Assembly (NCBI GenBank): GCA_037962975.1
Contig: CM075669.1
Coordinates: 116,018,501 to 116,082,500 of the forward strand
Direction: 5' to 3'
DNA from: Clitoria ternatea
Lineage: Eukaryota > Streptophyta > Magnoliopsida > Fabales > Fabaceae
Length of the DNA: 64,000 bases
The notes under the pieces were generated by a model, which had not been told where the DNA came from, did not search any database, and was given only the letters and a program-made list of their open reading frames with translations. The position numbers and the translations under genes are program-made. Position 1 is the first letter of the stretch. Each line of letters begins with the position of its first letter. Below are positions 32,293 through 42,290 of this stretch, in pieces.

Positions 32293-32484
32293 TCGCTCAA
32301 GCGAGCGAGTGTGGAATTAGCTACTGGAGCAATTTCGCCCGAGCGATTGGCTGGGTGTGTGGTGTCTCGCACAAGCGAGCAACTTGGAAATGGACACTGG
32401 GGTGATTTCGCCCGAGCGAGTTATGGCGCCCAAGTGATCCTGGCCTGTCTCGCTCAAGCGGATGTGAATCTCGCTTGAGCGAGT
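32293..32484. repeat. Array of TCGC(N4)GCGA words, second block
   Basis: About five words (TCGCTCAAGCGA, TCGCCCGAGCGA, TCGCTTGAGCGA) resume after the CCGAGTG block, again with GGAATTAGCTACTGGAG between them. The two blocks were probably continuous before the CCGAGTG block expanded or was acquired. Confidence 0.88.
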
Positions 32485-33144
32485 TTCCACCAGAAATCGA
32501 ATTTGCCATATTTCAGTTATGGAAGGCTTATGTTGGACCCCTTTCTTAGTGTTATGAGATGAATAAGAGATGGCATGAGGGATATGCCATGACGATAAAG
32601 CATGATAATGGCCGAAATTAATTAATACTATTGGGGATGAAATAATTGTGATATAAATTGATGAATTAGAGAAAAATGACATTAAATAATGTTAGATGAA
32701 GATGTTGAACACTCTCTTACACAAAGAGGTGTATAATTATGTTAAAGAATTGTTGTGTACCATTGTGTGCGATACAAGCATGGTCTTGTATGTGTGGTAT
32801 GAAATATGAAATTGAAAATGTTATGAATGCCACACGATTATATATACATATGAGTATACTTGAGCAATGGTAATGAATAATGAGATGAAAATCCACTAAA
32901 TGAAGTGTGATAATATTGATGAATAATATGTGATGTTGAAATGCCATAGTGGCTGTTTGCAAGTATTGACTTGTGTGTATGATGTGAAATATATGTGAAA
33001 TATGTTGAGATGGAAATGCCACATTAAAACTTGAAAATAATGACTAAGAAACCAACAATGCTGAAATCCACTAAGGTGTATGGTGGTGTTGGTGATTATG
33101 ATGATGATGATGATGTTTGATGAGTGGCATTTAGGATGCACAGA

Positions 33145-33516
33145 GTGAGAATGCATTTGATTTGTATTGCATTGCATCCATGGCATATCATAGCTGCCGG
33201 TGTTGGAATATTAGGGGATTCCCCCGGTTGACCCAGTGGGACGGCGGCTCAGTGCACGAGCATTTCTGTTGTTTCCCCTGTGACTCGATGTGTAAGTCAC
33301 GAAGCTGCCCATGCTGAGCTACGGGGAGCTGTGAGAATGCATTTGATTTGCATTGCATTGCATCCATGGCATATCATAGCTGCCGGTGTTGGAATATTAG
33401 GGGATTCCCCCGGTTGGCCCAGTGGGAGGGCGGCTCAGTGCACGAGCATTTCTGTTGTTTCCCCTGTGACTCGATGTGTAAGTCACGAAACTGCCCATGC
33501 TGAGCTACGGGGAGCT
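33145..33516. repeat. 186-bp tandem duplication
   Basis: Two adjacent units, 33145-33330 and 33331-33516, start GTGAGAATGCATTTGATTTG and end CTACGGGGAGCT, with only a few substitutions. The outer element has a single, diverged version starting near 36007, so the duplication arose in the inner copy's lineage. Confidence 0.93.
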
Positions 33517-35045
33517 GCATGTGGTTGACCCTTGTGGGGGGTGACTCTTGAGGAGCAGGTGTCCCTGGTGGTCCTTTGGATCATAGCTGCCATGTTGAGA
33601 ATCATGGTTGGCCCGCAACACCATATGTTGAATATGTTGTATACCGCGGTCATGGTAAAAATGACCAGGTGTTGCATGATGGGCGATGCGGTTTGGTACC
33701 AGTAAAAATATGGTGAATATGCATGCATTATGATATATGTGTACACATTTTACTACTGCAGTAGGGGCATGGTATGTGATCATGCTTGAACCCACACTTG
33801 GTGTTTATTTCCCACAGTCGGATCCACATTTGTTGTCTATTCCATTGTGCATATACATTAGCCATAAGAGCATTTGCATATAGCATGGAGATATGCCAGA
33901 ATATGATGATGATTGAGATGATGGTATTGGTGTTGATGAGATGAGAAGTTAATATCATGAAAGACCACATAAAAATAATGAATGATATGAATATATGAAA
34001 TGATGTTGAATATGACGATATGTATGATATGGCCTAATGTAATGAAGGGCATATTTGTTATGATTGACAATGATGATGTTAGCCCATGGTGGCTTTGATG
34101 AAAGACCAGAATGGTCTATATTGATGTGTCGGCCCATTGTGGCGATGTGATAGATATGTGTTGGCCCATTGTGGCGGTGTGATGAATGTGTATATGCTTG
34201 CTTTGCTATGATTTGACGTATACGTATATATATTGATGAGTTAATGATATATGATGATTGTTGATGTGTTTAGCAAAGCATACATGATGTTGATATGCAT
34301 ATGCACATAATTTCAATTGTATTCATATCGTCATTTGAAATGTATAACTCACTCTCCCATGTGGTCTACTTTTTAGTATTGATGCAGGAAAACCATGGGA
34401 TGAGGACGTTTATAAAGTAAAGCTTTTGGGAAGGTAAATAGTTGTAACGGAATGCCTTGGCCGGCAGCTTTGTAATGTAATGTGTTATGTATATAATGGA
34501 TAGCATGATGTTGTAATTATTGATATTGATGGACGAATTATGAATATAAGTATACATTTGGATGATGTACTAATAGTGGAGATATATGAATTGAGGTTGG
34601 GCTGGTTATGGTCTATTATAAATATGAATATTGGAGAGGTATGACGCATGACCATATAGATAAGTATATACTTATATCTTAGGCATTGTATGCTTATGTG
34701 ATTATGTAAAATGATGATGGTTGTATATTAGGCTTATGATATGCCAATGCATTCTTGCCGAGCCTTTTCTCATATCTTCATATATGGGACTAGGCGTGTG
34801 CCCGGTATACATATTCTTCTTCCGCTGTAAACTCTGTTATTTTGTATACCGAATGGGCAAACTATTTATCGATCCAGTTATAGGTTATTTAATCTCACTC
34901 TTTGGTTTTCTGTGATTTGAGTCTTGATGTGGTCATGGTGGTGTTTTGCAAATGGTTTCCAACGCGAAAAATTTATTCGCATTTTTATTAATTATGTCGA
35001 TCACATCGGGATTCGAGTACAAAAAATCAGGGGTGTTATACCCTG

Positions 35046-37684
35046 CTTGAATCGATTCATGATGTGTTTTTGGCCAATTTTCACTATGTTGTGATGTTGT
35101 TTGATGTAGTTGAGTCATGGCATGTTTATGCATTCAATTGCACACATTTTAAACACGATTTAGCAATCAAAACATGAGGACATTGCCCTATGCCTCATAT
35201 ACCTTGATGTTGAATTTTATCATGAGCTTGTTATAATTCAAATTTTGTTTCATCATGCAATGACATGTGATTGTGTTAAGGGTATATGATTGTGGTGTGT
35301 CTTAGTGGTGTTTGAGATTAATTTAAGAGATTGGCAAAATGTATATGTGCCTAAGATATGTCACGAAAACATAAATGTTCCACCACTAATGATATGATAT
35401 GATGATTTGATAATGAAAAGTAAATGATGTGGTTATATGTCACACCTTATATGATGATAAAACTATAAGGGGACAATTGAATGACAATGCGTTTGTGGTA
35501 AATCGATGAATCGAAGATGATGTCAATAATGAATAATGATGGATGATGTTATTGGTCATTTCCTTGAATGGAAGATGATTGTTATTATTGAAGATTGTTG
35601 AATGCCATTGTGATTGATACAAGTGTGATCTTGTGTGTGTGGTTTGAATTATATTGGTGAATTGTTGCGAGTGCCACACCAAAATATGAACATTGATAAT
35701 GATCAATGAGATGAAAATCCACTAAGAATTGTGTGGTGATGTTATTGATGAATAACGATGAATACAGATGTTAGGCATTCCTTTAATATCGATGTAAGAT
35801 GGTTGAAAGTTGTTGATGTTTGTGATGCCATTGTGATTGTTGCAAGTATTGACTTGCATGAATGATGTAAAGAATGTTGATATGAAATGCCACACTTAAA
35901 ACATGAAATAATGGCTAAAACCAACAATGATAAAATCCATTAAAAAGTTTTATGGTGGTGTTGGTGATGATGATGATTAATGAGTGGCACGATAGGATGC
36001 ATAGTGTGAGAATGCATTTGATTTGCATTGCATCGCATCCATGGCATATCATACACTGTCTATATGGAATGTAGGGGTTCTAATAGGCGGACCTAGTGGG
36101 AGGGCAACCTAGTGCACGAGTAAAACTATTGTTGTTCCCTAGAGATTCTGGGAATCACAAAGCTGTCCATAGTTTGGTGACGAGGAACCCTATGTGGAGG
36201 GCCCAGTGGAAGGGCGGCTTTGTGATGAGCAAGATACCTCGGTGTCCGGCGGGGCACGGCTCTCCCGATGTGTGTTCGGGAGGGGCCCGTAGCACTTTTG
36301 GCAAGTGAGGCCATGTTATTGATCCGCAAGTCACAGGGTGACTAGTGGTACATATGGGCGATAGCGGTTTGGTACCAGTAAAATATGATGTTATGCATGC
36401 ATAATTTGAGATATAAGTGTACATATAACAGTACTGCAGTAGGGGCATAGTAGCACACCTATGCTTGACCCACACATTATATGATGTTGTTTCCTACAGT
36501 CGGATCCACAATTGTTGTTAATTCGATTGTGCATATTCATTATCCTAAGAGCATTTGCATATAGCATGGAGATATGCCAAAGGTGGACGACGATTGGTGT
36601 TGATATATGATGATGGTTGAGATTGAGATATGATGATGATGAGATGGGTAAAAGAATACCTAAAGACAACATGTATAATATGAATACAATGAAAAGATAT
36701 TGTATATGATGATGATGTGTGTGTTGGTCCAATATGATGAAGGGCGTGCTTGTGTATGGTTGATGATAATGGTGTTGGTCCATTGTGACATTGAGGAATG
36801 ATGTCTTTATGTGCTTGCTTTGCTTAGAGTTGATTGATGAATATGATATACGTATATATTGTTGAAATGAGAAACTATGATGACTGTTGATGATTTAAGC
36901 AAAGTACACATGATGTTGATATGCATATGCACATAATCTCAATTGTATTCATATTCGTCATTTGAAATATATAACTCACTCTCCCATGTTGTCCATTTTT
37001 AGCATTGAGCAGGAATATCATGTGATGAGGAGGTATTTTAAAGTAAAGCTTGGAAAAGGTAAATAGTGGTAATGGAATGCCTTAGCCGGTAGCGATTGTA
37101 ATTTATTGCATTGTGAATAAAATGTACATGATAGTGTTAATAATTATTGATATTGGTGGATTGTATTGTAAACAACCATATATGTGAATGTTATATTGAT
37201 ATTTGGAGGTATTAGAATTCATACCCATTTGATGAATATAATGACGTTGGATGTGTGATCCTTTTGGGAATGTATAAGTGTCGATGATACATGATTTTGA
37301 GGTTGAATTGAACGTCGTCAATTGTGAAATATGGATGTTGGAGATGGGTGTTGCATGTTTATGACTTATGTGTAAGGTTGATTGTGGCCCATTAGGCTTA
37401 TGTTATGTATTTGCATGCTTAGCCGAGCCTTTTCTCATATCTTCATATATGGGACTAGGCGTGTGCCCTGTATACAGATTCTTCTTCCGCTGTAAACTAT
37501 ATTATTTTTGTATACACTTATGGACGATTTATCTTGCGTTCTAGTTGTAAACTTCATATATCTCACTCTTCAGTTTTTTGTGGTTCGGGTCTTGATGTAA
37601 TTGTTGGGGTGTTTTCAAATTCTTTTAATCGTAAAAAATTTACCCGTGTTTTTGTTAACTATTTATCTTGATTACATCGGGTTT
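35046..37684 (+). other. Right part of the outer LTR-like element
   Basis: Colinear with about 32490-35000 of the inner copy (for example CTCACTCTCCCATGT, GGACTAGGCGTGTGCCC, GATTACATCGGG). It is interrupted at 37684 by the Athila-type block within a GGTTT target. No genes are present. Confidence 0.75.
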
Positions 37685-37939
37685 TGATAAGTGCTTTATA
37701 ATACAATAAATTAGGTCTAATTTGCTTAGGACTTTAATCATTATGCACTGTATTTCCTTTATTTATTGTGATTTTTGCTTTCTTTCCACTATTTTCTACT
37801 TGGGTATGTTATTTTGCAGGAATTAAGGTAATAAAGGGTCAAAAACAAGAGAAAAACGACCATAAAATGATAAAGAAACAAGAAGAACAAGCCCAAAGTG
37901 GAAAGAATTCTCTTTTTAAAGCTGAAATCCGACTCAAAA

Positions 37940-39410
37940 AGCAAAAATCCGACTCAGAGCACTGAAATCCGATTCAAAATGGCCAAATCCGAGTGGGATA
38001 ACTCAGAAATAACCAAATCCGAGTGGAAAGACTCAGAGTAGAGCATTGCCGAGTGGAATACTGCACTGTTGGAGAAAATCCGAGTGAAATGTTCCCTGTC
38101 AAAGCCATTCCGAGTGATAAATGGCTGACTCGAGTGAAGGACCAATGCTGAAATGGAATAAGTCTCGGTTGGAGGTGATTCCGAGTGGAAACTTCCCCGA
38201 CTGCGTCCATTCCGAGTGAAAAAAGGAGACTGACCTCCATTAAATATGTCCAAAGCTATTCTCCGAGTGAAAGGATTGCTGATTGAAGTAAATCCGAGTG
38301 GGAGCTTTCTGATTGCAACTAATCCGAATGAATGGATTCCGAGTAGAAGAGGCCACTGAAATGAATAAATGCTGACTAAGGAGGAATCCGAGTGGTTTCA
38401 CTCAAAGAAGATGGCATTCTCAAGCGGAACAAGGCATTTCCGAGTAATTCCTTAAGCAAGCAAGGAAAATCCGACCAGGATTGAATCACACTCGGACAGA
38501 TTCTCACAGTTTCACACTAAGTCCGAGTGAGATCTCTACAACGAAGAATACCGAGTAAAATGGGTCAGAAACCTATATTTCCGAGCAAAGCAAGGCTCGG
38601 ACATGAGAGGAAATTCAATCAGCCAGATTCGAGGAAAGACAACCGACTGGGTTGATTGACGACTGAAGGCCATTCCGAGTAAAAAGCAAGAAGACACTTC
38701 TGAGTGTATCATTTCAAGGAATGAAGGCCGACTGAATTATTTCAAAGCAAATCCGAGTGAATGTATCCGAATGAATTTGACCGAGTGAATTCCAAAGCAA
38801 AATCCGAGCAAAGTTTGAACCGAGTGGTTCAGATTTAGAGACAGCCTAGTGAAAATGTTTGGGAACCGATTGAATAAATTCTGATCTTGAGTGAGTCTTC
38901 AATCAGTTCCGAATGAACTCCATGAAGCTGAGCCGAGTGAATGGTTTCAGTCGGATCCGAGTCCCTCTTCAGTCAATTCCGAGCCACCTTCTAATCAGTT
39001 CCGAGTGAATCACTTTCACTCGGTTCCGATTCACTTTTCAATCGGTTTCAAAGAAATAAAGCAATCGGAGTTGCTTTGCTCATCTCCTCACAGCAACTAA
39101 CACTGTGCGACTTCACAGCAACTCAACACCGACCGGTTTGTTCCAAATACTGACTGGTTTTCTTCCAAACACCGACCCCTCAACTCGACACCGAGCAAAG
39201 ATTCACTCGGTCTTCTTTAGAAAATGCACCTTTTTCCAGTCGGTTTTGTGCACAAAAGGCATTTTTCCACTCGGATTCTAGAGAGAAGGTGAAAACCGAC
39301 CCAATTCTTCACAATGCAACACCGTCCAGCACTCAGCAAACCACCCTCCAGCAAGCTTTCACTCGGATTTTGGAGAAAAGATGAAAACCGACCCATTTTT
39401 CCACTCGGAA
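37940..39410. repeat. CCGAGTG word array in U3 of LTR 1
   Basis: About 16 CCGAGTG words in direct orientation fill roughly 37985-39010, followed by about five inverted CACTCGG words from 39015 to 39407. Related CCGACTG/CCGATTC forms are scattered through. The last word lies about 214 bp upstream of the TATA box. Equivalent arrays occupy about 47755-49195 and 57515-58955 in LTR 2 and LTR 3. Confidence 0.9.
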
Positions 39411-39621
39411 TTTGCCCAGCTGAATAAATCCAAGCACCGAATTATTGGAAATATTAAAATAATGCAATTTGGGACAGTTGGAAGTCACATGCACCGAAAG
39501 TTTTCTCCCACTTGACACCATCCAGGCTGTCTCCAAGCTGTGATGGTGGGGCGGCTGAGAAGAAGACAATTGCACCAACTGGCAACGCGTGTTCCAAGTT
39601 GACTTCTTCCCTTCCTTTGCC

Positions 39622-39629
39622 TATAAAAG
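39622..39629 (+). promoter_or_regulatory. TATA box of LTR 1
   Basis: TATAAAAG in the context GCCTATAAAAGGGAAC, near the end of U3. It is conserved in LTR 2 (49404-49411) and LTR 3 (59165-59172). Transcription should start about 30 bp downstream. Confidence 0.8.
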
Positions 39630-39687
39630 GGAACACGGACAACACCACCAAGGCATCACTTGAAATCAATTTCCATAAGCTTAAATT

Positions 39688-39842
39688 CCTTTTCTTTTCT
39701 TCTCTTTCTTTCATTTTCTCTTTTCTTCTTCCGTGCTTCTCTTCTCTTTTCTTTCTTTCTTTTTTCTTTATTTCTTTCTTCGTTCTTTCTCTTTCTTTTT
39801 CGTTTTGTTTCTTTTTTTATTTTCTTTTTCTTTATTTTATTT
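39688..39842 (+). repeat. Polypyrimidine (TTTCT)n tract downstream of the TATA box
   Basis: About 155 bp made almost only of T and C, with one short CGTGC break. It is conserved in all three LTRs at the same distance from the TATA box and would lie in the transcribed leader. The F/S-rich open frames through it are by-products. Confidence 0.85.
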
Positions 39843-40765
39843 TAAGAGTTGTGAATTGTAAAAGTGAGTTATTTAAATTTGTAATTGGTGGAGGAATATT
39901 GCAACAAGGAAATACAGTGGTAAATTATTCTGAGCTTTTGGAGAAACCCGTAAGTCTTTATTTTTTACCATGTCTTGTATGTTTTATTTTTCCATTATAT
40001 ATATGAATTTGAATTATTTCATGAGTAGCTAAATTAATTATCTTGGGATAAAAGGGGGTATGATAATATTTTATTGTTAATATTATTTTGACTTAGAATT
40101 AAATAAATTTCTGTTTTCCATTTAGTTTAAAAAATGCTCAATGCTTTTAGTGATTCCTAACAAGAACCTAAATGATAAAACTGTATACTTGCGGGTATAT
40201 TAGTAAGTTTAGGTAATAAATAGAATCGAGAGATTTATTTTTACCGGAAAGCTTTGAACTAAACCTAAGATTTTTGAGATGCTTTTTGTGACCTCGGTAA
40301 AACCGTGAAGGTAATCAAAATTCTTTTAAGGAAATAAAAGGGGTTTTCATAAAATGATAATGGGTCTTTCTGAGGATAAAGCAGCGCTTTCCATAGGTTA
40401 GGTACATTAATAGGATTCCGAGAGGAACATATTAATTAGCTTTTGGAAAATTCGCCTTGGAAAACTTAATTCGATTCTTATTTATGAAAAGTTAAAATTT
40501 ATTAACATAAAATAGAGTCTTAATCCCCCGAAATCCCAAGATATTCTCAACTCTGATTTTTAAGTGTCAAGTAAATTTTATTTTTATACTTATTCGTATT
40601 CTGTTCAACTTTAATTTGTGCTTTATTTTATAAAAATCTTAAAAATCAATTGTGTGGATAATTAAATTTCAATATGCTGGTACTTTGAACACAGTCCCTG
40701 TGGAGAACGATAATCTTTTATATTACGCGACATAACCCGTGCGCTTGCGGGCCCTGTCAAGTTTT

Positions 40766-40783
40766 TGGCGCCGTTGCCGGGGA
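40766..40783 (+). other. Primer-binding site 1 (tRNA-Asp type)
   Basis: TGGCGCCGTTGCCGGGGA starts six bases after the LTR end and is complementary to the 3' end of plant tRNA-Asp, as is usual in Athila-type elements. Confidence 0.92.
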
Positions 40784-40964
40784 CTGTTGTCCCTCAAATA
40801 TCGGCAATATTGAAATTCGATTAGATCATACTTGTTAATATTTTTATTGTTATTTTTATTTTTATTTTTATTTTCTTTGTAATTTTATATTTTGTTCTAT
40901 ATTCTGTGTATCTGTTGTTTTATTTTTGTAATTGTTTGTTTTATTTGTCATTTATTTTCTATTT

Positions 40965-42236
40965 ATGCGACGAAGCCGTAGTGTCGATCTAAACTTAGGA
41001 TTTGACCCTGAGATAGAACGTACCCTTAGAGCTTTGAGAAAACAACAAAAACAACAAAAAGAAGAAAAAGAAAAACAAATGGCAGACCAACATAGACCCT
41101 TAGGAGATTTTGCCGCTCCAAGTACAAATGGAAGAGGATCTAGCATCCTCAGACCCACAGTGGAGGCTAACAATTTTGAATTGAAGCCTTCACTACTTTC
41201 AATGGTTCAACAGAACCAATTCGGAGGATTACCCTCCGAAGATCCAAATCTTCACCTTCAAATCTTTCTTGAATACTGTGACACCCTGAAGATGAACGGG
41301 GCCACCAATGACGCCATTCACTTAAGACTTTTCCCTTTCTCCTTAAGAGATAAAGCGAGAGCGTGGTTATACTCTCTTCCTGAAGGATCCATCACGACTT
41401 GGGACCAATTGTTCAGTGCTTTTATCAATAAATGGTACCCAAGGAACAAGACTGATGTGCTGAGAAAACAAATCATCAATTTTTCACAAAAAGATGATGA
41501 ATCCTTGTATGAAGCCTGGGAAAGATACAGGGAGTTACTAAGAGAATGTCCTCACCATGGGATAGAAAGGTGGTTGACAATCCATATTTTCTATAATGGA
41601 CTAACTTCCACACCAAAGATCTCTTTAGATGCTGCAGCTGGAGGAGCCTTCATGAGTAAAAATGTTGATGAAGCTGAGAACCTGATTGAGGAAATAGCTC
41701 AAAACACTCACCAGTGGAACTCTGAGAGAGGATTACCTGCTAAAACACCAGGTAAGCATTCTGTTGATGCTCTTTCCCTACTTTCTGCTAAAGTTGAAGC
41801 ATTAACATTAAAACTTGATAAAATAGGGTCAACAGGTGCTACTAATATTGTTTGTGAAGTTTGTGGTGTTTCAGGACATGGAGCTACAAACTGCCATTTA
41901 GCAATGACCCCTAATCAAGAACAAGAAATGCATCAGGTGGACGTTATTGGAAACTATGGTGGAAACTATCAAGGTAACTACAGACCTCCACAAGGTCCAC
42001 CTGGCTTCCAAAATAGGCCACCTCAATTCCAAAGTAACTCCAAACCTCAACAAGGAACCTATATTCCACAAAAATCAAAGCTAGAATCCTTGATGGAGAC
42101 ATTTGTAGCTACTCAACTTAAACAAAATGATGAATTCTCTGATGCAATAAAAAACTTGGCTTCAAAAGTGGACTCTCTTGCCACTCATAACAAAATACTG
42201 GAAAATCAAATTGCCCAACAAGCCTCCTATTCTTAA
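40965..42236 (+). CDS. Athila-type gag, copy 1 (423 aa)
   Basis: I start at the first ATG of the frame (MRRSRSVDLNL). Residues about 40-260 form the retrotransposon gag domain (LFPFSLRDKARAWLYSLP, FINKWYPRNKT, ECPHHGIERW, IFYNGL). A CCHC knuckle (CEVCGVSGHGATNC) uses C297, C300, H305 and C310. A Gly/Pro/Gln-rich stretch and a short coiled coil follow. The frame closes with a TAA at 42234-42236, but pol continues in the same frame after 18 codons, as in Athila elements where gag and pol are one polyprotein. The TAA is therefore probably a nonsense mutation. Copy 2 differs by one residue (Ser to Tyr in the Q/P-rich region). Role: capsid formation around element RNA in the cytoplasm. Confidence 0.9.
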   Translation: MRRSRSVDLNLGFDPEIERTLRALRKQQKQQKEEKEKQMADQHRPLGDFAAPSTNGRGSSILRPTVEANNFELKPSLLSMVQQNQFGGLPSEDPNLHLQIFLEYCDTLKMNGATNDAIHLRLFPFSLRDKARAWLYSLPEGSITTWDQLFSAFINKWYPRNKTDVLRKQIINFSQKDDESLYEAWERYRELLRECPHHGIERWLTIHIFYNGLTSTPKISLDAAAGGAFMSKNVDEAENLIEEIAQNTHQWNSERGLPAKTPGKHSVDALSLLSAKVEALTLKLDKIGSTGATNIVCEVCGVSGHGATNCHLAMTPNQEQEMHQVDVIGNYGGNYQGNYRPPQGPPGFQNRPPQFQSNSKPQQGTYIPQKSKLESLMETFVATQLKQNDEFSDAIKNLASKVDSLATHNKILENQIAQQASYS

Positions 42237-42290
42237 AGAGCACCAGGAACATTTCCTGGAAAACCAGAAGCTGGACCATCCAACCAAACC

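Larger units (their letters stand above)
29021..35040 (+). mobile_element. Inner LTR-like element (TGTAACATCCC...GGGTGTTATA), 6.0 kb
   Basis: A perfect 5-bp duplication CCCTG (29016-29020 and 35041-35045) bounds the unit. The ends are inverted: TGTAACATCCCAGATTTTTT versus AAAAAATCAGGGGTGTTATA. It shares long blocks with the outer element, such as GGACTAGGCGTGTGCCC and ATTCTTCTTCCGCTGTAAAC. It has no coding capacity. The terminal CA has become TA. Probably a solo LTR that inserted into the word array of the outer copy. Confidence 0.8.
37685..40759 (+). repeat. LTR 1 of the Athila tandem (3,075 bp)
   Basis: It begins TGATAAGTGC and ends GGGCCCTGTCA. The TATA box TATAAAAG is at 39622-39629. A CT-rich tract (about 39688-39842) follows. 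Compared with LTR 2 and 3 it carries about 24 extra bp near 39090 (ACACTGTGCGACTTCACAGC). Confidence 0.95.

Noticed and set aside
39512..40006. 164-residue open frame in the Athila LTR rich in Phe and Ser
   Set aside because: It is the translation of the polypyrimidine tract and flanks, lies in the LTR, and has no domain.
40932..40964. Longer N-terminus for Athila gag
   Set aside because: The upstream in-frame codon is TTG, and the residues are a hydrophobic reading of T-rich leader. The first ATG is at 40965.
42234..42236. TAA at the gag-pol boundary as a proven programmed readthrough signal
   Set aside because: The following bases do not match the known plant readthrough context, and a single C-to-A change in a serine codon explains it. 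It is left only as a possibility in the findings.
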